DNA of 64,000 bases from Hyunsoonleella ulvae. Lineage in GTDB: Bacteria > Bacteroidota > Bacteroidia > Flavobacteriales > Flavobacteriaceae. This document shows, in pieces, positions 18,615 to 27,183 of the stretch; within the stretch, counting starts at the first letter, position 1, and the number at the start of each line of letters is the position of its first letter. The position numbers and the translations under genes are program-made. The notes beneath the pieces are model-generated. The model was not told the DNA's origin. It did no database searches and saw nothing but the letters and a program-made list of their open reading frames with translations. The stretch covers positions 290,509-354,508 of the forward strand of contig NZ_JAEPJQ010000004.1 of NCBI RefSeq assembly GCF_016827605.1, written 5' to 3'.

Positions 18615-18638
18615 AACTTTCAATATTTTTTGAAAGTT
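18615..18638. promoter_or_regulatory. Operator O2: second copy of the palindrome
   Basis: Half-sites AACTTTCAA (18615-18623) and TTGAAAGTT (18630-18638) with a six-base AT spacer, identical in halves and spacing to O1. It lies 15 bases after the regulator stop and 14 bases before the ATG of the membrane-protein operon. No TAnnTTTG box follows it, so it may act downstream of a promoter or on read-through from the regulator gene. Confidence 0.68.
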
Positions 18639-18652
18639 TAAAAATATTAAAA

Positions 18653-19003
18653 ATGAATTATAACATTGCCACATACTGTCTGTACATACCTATTATTTTT
18701 TTCATAATGATTTATGTAGGATGGTTATTCTATAAACATGGAGAATTATTTCTTCTAAATCTATTCAGGGACACATCTCTGGTAAAGAGTATCAATAACC
18801 TATTGTTAATAGGTTACTACTTAGTAAATCTTGGTTATGCCATAATTACCATTGCTTATTGGGAAAACATACACTCAATTCAAGAAATGTTAAACACTTT
18901 AAGTTACCATTTGGGAATAATAATACTTGGTCTTGCCATATTACATTACAACAATGTGTTTTGGCTTACCTATCTCGTAAAATACAAATCAATAAAACAA
19001 TAA
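18653..19003 (+). CDS. Small membrane protein, paralogue A
   Basis: Integral membrane protein of 116 aa with three to four hydrophobic helices (about 8-27, 48-70, 83-105). I do not recognise a named family. It is clearly related to the next gene: both have a Pro-containing first helix, IYV, an LFxxGxLF motif and an N(K)LLxxGxYLxNxGxA segment in the same order. It is the first gene of the operon under operator O2 and ends three bases before its paralogue. It has no enzymatic motif; a membrane accessory or sensing role is possible. Confidence 0.75.
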   Translation: MNYNIATYCLYIPIIFFIMIYVGWLFYKHGELFLLNLFRDTSLVKSINNLLLIGYYLVNLGYAIITIAYWENIHSIQEMLNTLSYHLGIIILGLAILHYNNVFWLTYLVKYKSIKQ

Positions 19004-19006
19004 ATC

Positions 19007-19405
19007 ATGGAGAATTCAAAAATCATTATCGGCTATTTAATCTATTTACCATTAGTAATAACCCTCACAATTTATGTCTCTAAAACACTTTTTAAAAATG
19101 GAAAGTTATTTATGATAGATATATTTAAAGGGAAAGAAGACATAGCCACTGCAACCAATAAACTATTTGAAATAGGGTTTTATCTCATAAACATTGGTTG
19201 GGCTATGTTAATTTTAAAAATCTCTTACTACAGTAGTAGTGGAATGAGTTACCAAGCCCTTATTGAAATACTAAGCAAAAAAATTGGTGGGTTTTCAATC
19301 TACTTAGGGATAATGTTATTTATTAATTTGTTCTTTTTCTTTAGAGGAAGACGAATTTCTAGGCAGACTAGTAAAAATGTAAAGCCTCAACCTAATAACT
19401 CATAA
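19007..19405 (+). CDS. Small membrane protein, paralogue B
   Basis: Membrane protein of 132 aa, paralogue of the preceding gene, with helices at about 8-28, 57-78 and 98-118 and a basic C-terminal tail (RGRRISRQTSKNVKPQ) that should lie in the cytoplasm. Matching blocks with paralogue A are IYVSKTLFKNGKLF against IYVGWLFYKHGELF and KLFEIGFYLINIGWAM against NLLLIGYYLVNLGYAI. The tandem arrangement points to local duplication, and the two could form a heteromer. Function unknown. Confidence 0.75.
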   Translation: MENSKIIIGYLIYLPLVITLTIYVSKTLFKNGKLFMIDIFKGKEDIATATNKLFEIGFYLINIGWAMLILKISYYSSSGMSYQALIEILSKKIGGFSIYLGIMLFINLFFFFRGRRISRQTSKNVKPQPNNS

Positions 19406-19409
19406 TATC

Positions 19410-19757
19410 ATGAAAATTTTGCATTGTGCAAACTGTTGCTTTTATATTTTAACAATTATACCATACATAACTATTTATTTTGTTATGTATGGTATGTATG
19501 CACAGTTTTTACTTGGTGTTATTCAGCTTATTTTAGCACTAATTTTACTTTTTTCTTTAAAAAAATTCAACTTAGACATCAGGAAGCATATGAAAAGATA
19601 CTGGATGTCTGTTTTGGGAATATTATCATTTATTTGGGTAATTTCTAAATCATCTGGAATTAAAGATGATGTAATACAGGTCTTATTTGTTTTTGTAATT
19701 CCAATGATAATTGCTAGCTATTTTGTTTACATAACATATTTAATTCAAAAACAATGA
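19410..19757 (+). CDS. Small four-helix membrane protein
   Basis: Hydrophobic protein of 115 aa with four predicted helices (about 8-26, 29-49, 63-83, 88-112). The N-terminus is Cys-rich (HCANCCFY). It is not obviously related to the two preceding paralogues and I recognise no family. It overlaps the following epimerase gene by four bases (ATGA), so it is translationally coupled to it. Confidence 0.7.
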   Translation: MKILHCANCCFYILTIIPYITIYFVMYGMYAQFLLGVIQLILALILLFSLKKFNLDIRKHMKRYWMSVLGILSFIWVISKSSGIKDDVIQVLFVFVIPMIIASYFVYITYLIQKQ

Positions 19758-20653
19758 GAACAATAATAATTGCAGGTGGAAGCGGATTTCTTGGACAAGT
19801 GTTAAACGCATATTTTATAGCAAAAAACTATAACGTTAAAATCCTAACCAGAAACCCCAAACAAAAGAACGATATTTTATGGGATGGAAAAAATTTAGGC
19901 ACATGGACTGAAGCTCTTGAAGGCTCAGAAGCATTAATCAATCTAACTGGTAAATCTGTTAATTGTAGATATACCAAGAAAAACAAAAAGTTAATCCACG
20001 ATTCCAGAATAGAGTCTACACATATACTTGGTCTAGCCATAAACCTTTGTAAAAAACCGCCCAAAGTATGGCTAAACTCTTCTACAGCTACTATTTACAG
20101 AAATTCTTATGATAAAAAAATGTGTGAAATCAACGGAGAAATTGGAGATGACTTTTCTATGAATATCGCGAAATCCTGGGAATCAGTTTTTAAAAAAACT
20201 GTTACAGCGAAAACCAGAAAAGTGATTTTAAGAACATCCATCGTTCTGGGTAAAAACGGAGGGGCTTTAATCCCACTCAAAAACCTTGTAAGGTTTGGTT
20301 TTGGTGGTAAACAAGGCTCGGGAAAACAAAAAGTAAGCTGGATTCATGAATCTGATTTCTGTGAAGCCATAAATTTTTTAATTAGGAATAAAGATCTTGA
20401 TGGGGTATTCAATTTATGTGTACCAGAGCCTATCGATAATTTTACTCTAATGAGAACACTGAGAAAGGTCATGAAAGTGTCTTTTGGAATCTCTCATCCA
20501 ATATCATTGTTAAATTTGGGAGCTAAGATAATTGGTACCGAAACTGAACTTATTTTAAAAAGTAGATATGTAATCCCTAAACGTTTACTGAATAATGGTT
20601 TTGTATTTGAATATCCAAATATTGAAAAGGCATTGTTAAACCTCAAAGAATAA
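19754..20653 (+). CDS. TIGR01777-family SDR epimerase/oxidoreductase
   Basis: Atypical short-chain dehydrogenase of the TIGR01777 (YfcH/SDR39U1) family, 299 aa. It has an N-terminal nucleotide-binding motif GGSGFLGQ at residues 8-15, the family block ALINLTGKSVNCRYTKKNK and a C-terminal DUF1731-like segment. Homologues are called nucleoside-diphosphate-sugar epimerases, but no substrate has been shown. It is coupled to the small membrane protein gene upstream and followed after five bases by the DUF2071 gene, within the operon that begins with operator O2. Confidence 0.9.
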   Translation: MRTIIIAGGSGFLGQVLNAYFIAKNYNVKILTRNPKQKNDILWDGKNLGTWTEALEGSEALINLTGKSVNCRYTKKNKKLIHDSRIESTHILGLAINLCKKPPKVWLNSSTATIYRNSYDKKMCEINGEIGDDFSMNIAKSWESVFKKTVTAKTRKVILRTSIVLGKNGGALIPLKNLVRFGFGGKQGSGKQKVSWIHESDFCEAINFLIRNKDLDGVFNLCVPEPIDNFTLMRTLRKVMKVSFGISHPISLLNLGAKIIGTETELILKSRYVIPKRLLNNGFVFEYPNIEKALLNLKE

Positions 20654-20658
20654 CAAAA

Positions 20659-21258
20659 ATGACATTTTTAAAAGCCAATTGGGAAAACTTATTATTGATT
20701 AATTACGCGGTAGATCCAGATCTATTACTACCATATATACCTAATGGAACTGCCCTAGACCTTTTTAATGGAAAATGCTACATAAGCATAGTAGGGTTCA
20801 TGTTTAAAAATACTAAAGTGCTTGGTTTAAAACTTAAAAACCACATTAATTTTGAAGAAGTTAATCTTAGATTTTATGTAAAACAAAACAACAAAAGAGG
20901 TGTTGTTTTTATAAAAGAAATTGTACCAAAACCCCTAATCACTTTTGTAGCAAATTCAATTTACAAAGAACACTACGAAACTATGAAAATGAAGCACAAT
21001 GTAAATGAAAACAAAAACTCAAATTTTTATGAATATAAATGGTTAATCAATGAGGAATGGCAGTCTATTTCTGTTACAACAGAAAAGATTCCTAAAATTA
21101 TAATAGAAGACACATTGGATGAATTTATAACTGAACACTATTTTGGTTATACTAAAAATGGTCTTAAAACTCTAGAGTATGAAGTTGAGCATCCAAGGTG
21201 GAAGCATTTAGTAGTAAAAGAGTATGATATTGATGTTGATTTTGAAAAAACATACTGA
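20659..21258 (+). CDS. DUF2071 (YqjF-like) protein
   Basis: Protein of 199 aa of the DUF2071 family. It opens with the diagnostic LKANWENLLLINYAVDP and has PNGTALDLFNGKCYISIVGF, then VNLRFYV and a long beta-rich body. These proteins have an acetoacetate-decarboxylase-like fold but no established reaction. It is the last gene of the GbsR-linked operon; no terminator is evident in the 160 bases that follow. Confidence 0.88.
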   Translation: MTFLKANWENLLLINYAVDPDLLLPYIPNGTALDLFNGKCYISIVGFMFKNTKVLGLKLKNHINFEEVNLRFYVKQNNKRGVVFIKEIVPKPLITFVANSIYKEHYETMKMKHNVNENKNSNFYEYKWLINEEWQSISVTTEKIPKIIIEDTLDEFITEHYFGYTKNGLKTLEYEVEHPRWKHLVVKEYDIDVDFEKTY

Positions 21259-21385
21259 CATACTTTTAAATTTTTAAATGATATAAAGCCAGAATCTGTA
21301 ATTCTGTCAATAGGTTCTAAAATTAGTGTTAAGAGTAAAAAAAGGCTTCAGAATCAAATTCTTAGATAAAATGAAAATTTTACCT

Positions 21386-21393
21386 TATTTTTG
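21386..21393 (+). promoter_or_regulatory. Putative -7 box for the sigma factor gene
   Basis: TATTTTTG matches TAnnTTTG exactly, 25 bases before the sigma gene ATG. No good TTG is found at the -33 distance. Confidence 0.42.
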
Positions 21394-21418
21394 AAATTCA
21401 AAAAAAAGAGCTACACGA

Positions 21419-21970
21419 ATGCCCAACCATAAAATTGATCCTAACAAGTGGATTGACCTTTACTCTGATTACCTATTCAATTACACTATAACTCGTGTAA
21501 GTGATCGTGAGATTGCCCAAGATTTGGTACAGGAAACTTTTTTGGCCGGGTTAAAGTCCATGAAAAACTTTAAGGGAGAAGCTAGTGAACGCACTTGGCT
21601 CATTTCAATCCTTAAACGTAAAATAATTGATCATTACCGAAAAATTAATTCTAACAAAGGTAAGGCTGAAGTAAGAATAAATTATAACGACGCTGATAGT
21701 GAAGGCGATTGGTTAGAAGAACGTGTAGCAGATCCTTTTGATAAAACTGCCGAAGACAACCTTCAAAACAACGAATTAGGTGATGCCATACATAACTGCT
21801 TAGGCAAATTGCCTCAAAAGCAAGCTGATGTTTTTAAAATGAAAACTATTTTAAATTACGAAACTGAAGTTATTTGTAATGAGTTAGATATTACTGCGTC
21901 TAACCTTTGGGTTATCATCCACAGAGCAAGAACTGCAATGGCAGATTGCCTTGAAAAAAATTGGTTTTAA
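21419..21970 (+). CDS. ECF-type sigma-70 family sigma factor
   Basis: Extracytoplasmic-function sigma factor, 183 aa. Region 2 spans about 12-78 (DREIAQDLVQETFLAGLKS, then the region 2.4 segment ERTWLISILKRKIIDHYRK). A charged linker follows, and region 4 lies at about 125-178 (LPQKQADVFKMKTIL, then the recognition helix ITASNLWVIIHRARTAM). Its stop overlaps the ATG of a small gene by one base, the usual layout of an ECF sigma with its regulator. The regulon is unknown. Confidence 0.93.
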   Translation: MPNHKIDPNKWIDLYSDYLFNYTITRVSDREIAQDLVQETFLAGLKSMKNFKGEASERTWLISILKRKIIDHYRKINSNKGKAEVRINYNDADSEGDWLEERVADPFDKTAEDNLQNNELGDAIHNCLGKLPQKQADVFKMKTILNYETEVICNELDITASNLWVIIHRARTAMADCLEKNWF

Positions 21971-22227
21971 TGATGAAAAAAAAGTTGCTATTTATAAGCT
22001 GTGACGAAGCAAAACACATTTGTGACAAAGCACAATATGATGAAGCTTCTTCATGGGAAAAAATTAAACTTAACATAAGATTATCTTGGTGCAGGATTAC
22101 CAGAGCTTATTATAAGCGCAATACAAAACTTACTGAAGTTCTAGAATCTGCAAAAACAGATTCTCTTAGTCCTAAGGAACGTGAATCCATGGCGTCTAAA
22201 TTTCAAGAAGAACTATCTAAGCACTAA
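21970..22227 (+). CDS. Small candidate anti-sigma protein
   Basis: Protein of 85 aa from the ATG at 21970, which overlaps the sigma factor stop (TAATG). It has no membrane segment. The N-terminal SCDEAKHICDKAQYDEAS and the downstream WEKIKLNIRLSWCR resemble zinc-binding anti-sigma modules of Bacteroidota, but the usual H-x3-C-x2-C is degenerate (R-x3-C with no second Cys), so zinc binding is doubtful. Position and length suggest a cytoplasmic anti-sigma factor; this is inference. Its 3' end overlaps the convergent membrane-protein gene by 15 bases. Confidence 0.65.
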   Translation: MMKKKLLFISCDEAKHICDKAQYDEASSWEKIKLNIRLSWCRITRAYYKRNTKLTEVLESAKTDSLSPKERESMASKFQEELSKH

Positions 22228-23046
22228 TAATACAACAAGCCATAAAACAGGTATACTTTCTACCCAAAACGAACTGTAATATTTGTTTTGGTTTTTTTGT
22301 GCAAATACTAAAAACAAAACAGTTATTAGCTGTACTAGCGCTAAAACCAAAACTTGGGTCTTCGATGTATCATCCTTAAAAAATTCTAAGAGGAAAATAA
22401 ATACTGCCATAATAGTCCCAATTATCTTGGTATATCTTACACCAATCCTTTGCGGAATGGTAGACAACCTTAGACTATCGAACTTTAAATCGCGAATTTC
22501 AAAGGGAAGCATTAACAAAATAACAAAGCAAAAGCGTTGTATACCTGTAACATAAACATCAGCGTTTATTTCATATACATTATTTAACAAAGGCAAAAAA
22601 ACAGTAACACCGCTCCAAACAAGAGCAATCACATACACTTTTAAACCACCAATACTTCTCAGGTTATGGTTTTTATCAATAAAAAAACGCTTTGGTAAAA
22701 ATGGTATCGCGTAAAAAAAAGTGATTAAACCAAAAGCACTGAGATAAATTAGTATTTCTAATCGCAAATTAAGGGCGTAGTATCCCATTAAAAGAAAACA
22801 GAAAAAAGAGAAAATCTGGATAGCTTTTAACCACCCTGCCAAACTTCTATGATGGAACTTTGCGAGTCCAAAATACTTCACAAAATTATACCCCGTAATT
22901 GTAGCATAAAACACAAAATAAAGCACATCCACATCGTAGTACAAATTAAACTCCAGAAGTGTCGCATAGGTTAAAGCATAAACCGCTAAAGCCACATGTA
23001 TACTGCTATTGATGTAGAAACTAAAAAGCTGCTTTAAAACCCTCAT
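22213..23046 (-). CDS. UbiA-superfamily-like membrane protein
   Basis: Polytopic membrane protein of 277 aa with about eight to nine helices. A loop FEIRDLKFDSLRLSTIPQRI resembles the second Asp-rich motif of UbiA prenyltransferases (DxRDxxxD ... TLPxxxG). The place of the first Asp motif is occupied by GYNFVKYFGLAKFHHR, which lacks the Asp pair, so classical prenyl-diphosphate binding is questionable. It is divergent from gcvP and convergent with the sigma/anti-sigma pair. It could be a UbiA paralogue with altered chemistry or an inactive membrane protein. Confidence 0.65.
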   Translation of the reverse strand: MRVLKQLFSFYINSSIHVALAVYALTYATLLEFNLYYDVDVLYFVFYATITGYNFVKYFGLAKFHHRSLAGWLKAIQIFSFFCFLLMGYYALNLRLEILIYLSAFGLITFFYAIPFLPKRFFIDKNHNLRSIGGLKVYVIALVWSGVTVFLPLLNNVYEINADVYVTGIQRFCFVILLMLPFEIRDLKFDSLRLSTIPQRIGVRYTKIIGTIMAVFIFLLEFFKDDTSKTQVLVLALVQLITVLFLVFAQKNQNKYYSSFWVESIPVLWLVVLLVLR

Positions 23047-23132
23047 ATTGTAAAAATAAACAAAGTGTTAATAAATGTAGTGAATGGTTAAAAACTTTCG
23101 TTTTCTTTCAATACAAGCTTTCGAATATTCAG

Positions 23133-23140
23133 TATTTTTG
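23133..23140 (+). promoter_or_regulatory. Putative -7 box for gcvP
   Basis: TATTTTTG, an exact TAnnTTTG match, 28 bases before the gcvP ATG in the divergent gap. No -33 TTG at ideal spacing. Confidence 0.45.
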
Positions 23141-23168
23141 CAAATTAAGTAATAAATCATAGCTAGAA

Positions 23169-26018
23169 ATGAACACAAATGCTTTCGCGCTTCGCCATAT
23201 TGGACCTCGTGAAGAAGATCAAAAATTAATGTTAGATGCTTTAGGTTTAGACTCTATAGACCAATTAATTTCTGAAACTATTCCCCAAGATATTCGTCTA
23301 AAAACCCCTTTGAATTTAGACGCCCCCATGACAGAGTATGAGTACCTACTTCATATTCATGAACTCTCTAAAAAAAATAAAGCTAGAAAAACTTATATAG
23401 GTTTAGGTTACCACCCAACCGTTATGCCTGCAGTAATACAGAGGAATATTCTTGAGAACCCAGGTTGGTACACCGCCTACACGCCTTATCAAGCTGAAAT
23501 TGCACAAGGAAGACTAGAAGCGCTCTTAAATTTCCAAACTATGGTAACTGACTTAACAGGTATGGAAATAGCGAATGCATCCCTTCTAGATGAAAGTACC
23601 GCAGCAGCCGAAGCTATGAGTTTATTATTTGCGGTTAGAAGTAGAGCGCAAAAAAAAGCTGGTATCACTAAATTTTTTGTGTCTGAAAACATCTTACCCC
23701 AAACACTATCTTTATTACAAACCCGTGCCACACCAATAGGTATTAAATTGGTAATAGGCAAAGAGGAAGATTTTGATTTTTCTTCTGACTTTTTTGGAGC
23801 TATTTTGCAATACCCTGGGAAAGACGGTCAGATAACCGACATAAAATCGTTTATAGAAAAAGCAAATGCAGCGGAAATTAAAGTAGCCGTTGCTGCTGAC
23901 ATTTTAAGTCTTATAAAACTTGAAGCTCCAGGTAAATTTGGAGCCGATGTAGTTGTTGGCACTACACAACGCTTTGGTATACCCATGGGCTATGGTGGAC
24001 CTCATGCGGCCTACTTTGCTACTAAAGAAGCTTATAAAAGAGATATTCCCGGCCGTATTATTGGTGTAACAAAAGACACCAATGGTAATCGGGCATTACG
24101 CATGGCGCTTCAAACTCGCGAACAGCATATTAAACGAGACAAAGCCACATCCAACATTTGCACAGCACAAGTGCTGCTAGCTGTTATGGCTAGTATGTAT
24201 GCTGTGTACCATGGACCAAAAGGCCTTAAATTTATAGCCAACAAAGTGCATAATAAAGCGTCTAAACTTGCTGAAGTATTAGAAGCATTGGGCTATGAGC
24301 AAGTGAATTCATCATTTTTTGACACACTGCAAATAAAAACGAAAGCTAAAACAATAAAACAAGTAGCTTCAGATAAAAAAGTAAATCTTTGGTATCCAGA
24401 TAAAAGCACTGTTACTATATCAATCAATGAAACTACTTCAATAAGAGATATTAATTATTTGATTTCAATTTTTGCAGAAGCAGCAGGAAAAGAAACTATT
24501 GAAATTTCAGAAGTATCTACAGCCAACAACATTGAAACATCAGTAGTTAGAACATCAGATTTTTTGACCTTAGATGTATTTAATAAATACCATTCTGAAA
24601 CAGAGTTAATGCGTTACATCAAATCTTTAGAGCGTAAAGATTTGGCACTAAACCATTCTATGATATCATTAGGCTCATGTACCATGAAACTTAATGCAGC
24701 CTCTGAAATGTTACCATTGAGTATTTTTAAATGGGCTAACATCCATCCTTTTGTACCAAAAAAACAAGCGAAAGGGTATTTAGAAGTATTAAAAGAACTA
24801 GAAGACCAACTTACAGAAATTACTGGTTTTGCCGCCACTTCTTTACAACCTAACTCTGGAGCGCAAGGTGAGTTTGCCGGACTTATGGTAATAAAAGCGT
24901 ATCATGAATCCCGTAATGACCACCATAGAAACATATGCCTGATTCCATCTTCTGCTCATGGAACAAACCCTGCAAGTGCTGTTATGGCAGGAATGAAGGT
25001 AGTTGTAACCAAATCTACAGAGGAAGGTAATATTGATGTTGACGATTTGCGTAAAAAAGCAGAATTACACAAGGATAACCTAGCTGCATTAATGGTAACC
25101 TATCCCTCTACGCACGGTGTTTACGAATCTGCCATAAAGGAGATTACTAAAATTATACACGACCATGGCGGACAAGTATATATGGATGGTGCCAACATGA
25201 ATGCCCAAGTAGGATTAACTAATCCTGGAAATATTGGTGCAGATGTCTGTCACCTCAACCTCCACAAAACCTTTGCTATTCCACACGGTGGTGGTGGTCC
25301 AGGTGTTGGTCCAATATGCGTAGCAAAGCAACTGGTACCATTTTTGCCTGGAAACCCAATCATTAAAACAGGAGGTAAAGATGCTATTACTGCTATTTCT
25401 GCAGCGCCTTATGGCTCTGCTTTGGCTTGCCTTATTTCCTATGGCTATATTAAAATGCTGGGAGCTGAAGGTTTAACTGAGTCTACAAAAGTTGCCATTT
25501 TAAATGCCAACTATATTAAACATAGATTAGACGGTTATTATGACACTTTATATTCAGGAGAAAAGGGAAGAGCCGCTCACGAAATGATTATTGATTGCCG
25601 ACCATTTAAAGCACAAGGTATAGAAGTTACAGATATCGCAAAACGTTTAATGGATTATGGATTTCATGCGCCAACAGTATCATTCCCTGTTACCGGCACC
25701 ATGATGATAGAACCTACCGAGAGTGAAAGCAAAGAAGAAATAGACCGTTTTTGTGAGGCCATGATTTCTATTAAAGAAGAAATAGATGCTGTCTCCAGTG
25801 ATGAACCTAATAATGTATTAAAAAATGCACCCCATACATTAGAAATGGTTACCTCAGACGAATGGTATTTACCATACTCTAGAGAGAAAGCAGCATTCCC
25901 GTTAGATTACATAAAATCAAATAAATTTTGGCCATCCGTAAGACGTGTTGATGATGCCTATGGAGACAGGAATTTAATTTGTACTTGTGCGCCTATTGAA
26001 GATTATATTGAAGCCTAA
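23169..26018 (+). CDS. gcvP: Glycine dehydrogenase (decarboxylating), P protein
   Basis: PLP-dependent P protein of the glycine cleavage system, 949 aa, decarboxylating glycine and passing aminomethyl to the lipoyl H protein. It is the fused full-length form: the N-terminal half has the GYHPTVMPAVIQRN block, and the C-terminal half holds the PLP lysine in LNLHKTFAIPHGGGG and SSAHGTNPASA. The other gcv genes are not in this window. It is followed by a separate lipid-type operon after 104 bases. Confidence 0.98.
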   Translation: MNTNAFALRHIGPREEDQKLMLDALGLDSIDQLISETIPQDIRLKTPLNLDAPMTEYEYLLHIHELSKKNKARKTYIGLGYHPTVMPAVIQRNILENPGWYTAYTPYQAEIAQGRLEALLNFQTMVTDLTGMEIANASLLDESTAAAEAMSLLFAVRSRAQKKAGITKFFVSENILPQTLSLLQTRATPIGIKLVIGKEEDFDFSSDFFGAILQYPGKDGQITDIKSFIEKANAAEIKVAVAADILSLIKLEAPGKFGADVVVGTTQRFGIPMGYGGPHAAYFATKEAYKRDIPGRIIGVTKDTNGNRALRMALQTREQHIKRDKATSNICTAQVLLAVMASMYAVYHGPKGLKFIANKVHNKASKLAEVLEALGYEQVNSSFFDTLQIKTKAKTIKQVASDKKVNLWYPDKSTVTISINETTSIRDINYLISIFAEAAGKETIEISEVSTANNIETSVVRTSDFLTLDVFNKYHSETELMRYIKSLERKDLALNHSMISLGSCTMKLNAASEMLPLSIFKWANIHPFVPKKQAKGYLEVLKELEDQLTEITGFAATSLQPNSGAQGEFAGLMVIKAYHESRNDHHRNICLIPSSAHGTNPASAVMAGMKVVVTKSTEEGNIDVDDLRKKAELHKDNLAALMVTYPSTHGVYESAIKEITKIIHDHGGQVYMDGANMNAQVGLTNPGNIGADVCHLNLHKTFAIPHGGGGPGVGPICVAKQLVPFLPGNPIIKTGGKDAITAISAAPYGSALACLISYGYIKMLGAEGLTESTKVAILNANYIKHRLDGYYDTLYSGEKGRAAHEMIIDCRPFKAQGIEVTDIAKRLMDYGFHAPTVSFPVTGTMMIEPTESESKEEIDRFCEAMISIKEEIDAVSSDEPNNVLKNAPHTLEMVTSDEWYLPYSREKAAFPLDYIKSNKFWPSVRRVDDAYGDRNLICTCAPIEDYIEA

Positions 26019-26122
26019 AATAGCTTTTGAACATCGTAATTTATCTTGAAAAATTATTACCCCTTAGATAAAACAAATTATATTGCTTTTAATCGTGAAA
26101 ACTATAAGCAATTTTTCTATTT

Positions 26123-27181
26123 ATGAATATTAAAATTACTGGTACTGGAAGCTATATTCCATCAACTGTAGAGAAGAACGAAAACTTTCATAATCATGAA
26201 TTTTTAAATACTGATGGCTCAGTAATTGCTTCTCCAAATGAGATTATTGTCGAAAAATTCAAGTCCATAACAGGTATTTCTGAACGTCGTTATGCTAAGA
26301 ATCATTTAAACGCCTCAGATTTAGGTTTTTTTGCTGCCGAAAAAGCCATAGAAGATGCCAATATCGATCCTGAAACCATAGATTACATTATTGTTGGTCA
26401 TAATTTTGGAGATGTAAAACACGGTACAATCCAAGGCGACTTTCTACCCTCTTTAGCGGCTAGAATTAAACACAGTTTGCGTATTAAAAACCCAAAATGT
26501 ATCGCTTACGATTTACTATTTGGCTGCCCTGGCTGGATTGAAGGCATTATTCAAGCTCAAGCTTTTATAAAAGCCGGTATGGCTAAACGCTGTTTGGTAA
26601 TAGGTACCGAAACCCTGTCCAGAGTAGTTGATAAACACGATAGGGATGCCATGATTTTCTCAGACGGCGCTGGAGCTACAATAGTTGAAGCTACAGAAGA
26701 AGAAGGTGGTATTCTTGGCCATGAATCAGCCAGTTTCACCTATGACGAAGCTTACTTTTTATTTTTTGGAAATTCCAACAATCCTGAACTTGATAAAGAC
26801 ACACGTTACATTAAAATGGATGGTCGTAAAATTTACGAATTTGCACTGGTAAACGTTCCAAAAGCCATGAAAGATTGTTTGGACAAAAGTAGTGTAGATA
26901 TCAAAGATGTAAAGAAAATTTTTATACATCAAGCCAATGAAAAAATGGATGAAGCCATTTTAAAACGATTCTATAGACTCTATAAAACTGATATTCCGGA
27001 GCATGTAATGCCCATGAGTATCCAAAAATTAGGAAATAGCTCTGTAGCTACCGTACCTACCTTGTTTGATCTTGTAAAAAACAATCAGCTCCCTCCTCAC
27101 GAATTACACAAAGGAGACGCTGTAATTTTTGCTAGTGTTGGTGCTGGTATGCATATTAATGCTGTTGTTTATCAATACTAA
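26123..27181 (+). CDS. Beta-ketoacyl-ACP synthase III-like protein
   Basis: Thiolase-fold enzyme of 352 aa in the FabH/KASIII family. The Cys-His-Asn triad is intact: Cys135 in LFGCPGW, His269 in FIHQANEK and Asn305 in LGNSSVAT. It is longer than housekeeping FabH and has a distinct N-terminus with KSITGISERRYA. The methyltransferase-like gene starts two bases after its stop, and a GT2 gene follows. This suggests a specialised acyl condensation in making an envelope lipid or secondary product rather than primary fatty-acid initiation; that role is inferred. Confidence 0.9.
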   Translation: MNIKITGTGSYIPSTVEKNENFHNHEFLNTDGSVIASPNEIIVEKFKSITGISERRYAKNHLNASDLGFFAAEKAIEDANIDPETIDYIIVGHNFGDVKHGTIQGDFLPSLAARIKHSLRIKNPKCIAYDLLFGCPGWIEGIIQAQAFIKAGMAKRCLVIGTETLSRVVDKHDRDAMIFSDGAGATIVEATEEEGGILGHESASFTYDEAYFLFFGNSNNPELDKDTRYIKMDGRKIYEFALVNVPKAMKDCLDKSSVDIKDVKKIFIHQANEKMDEAILKRFYRLYKTDIPEHVMPMSIQKLGNSSVATVPTLFDLVKNNQLPPHELHKGDAVIFASVGAGMHINAVVYQY

Positions 27182-27183
27182 GA

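Noticed and set aside
18186..18674. 162-codon open frame antisense to the GbsR/MarR-type regulator
   Set aside because: Lies entirely opposite a clear regulator gene and includes the operator O2 region; no recognisable protein feature.
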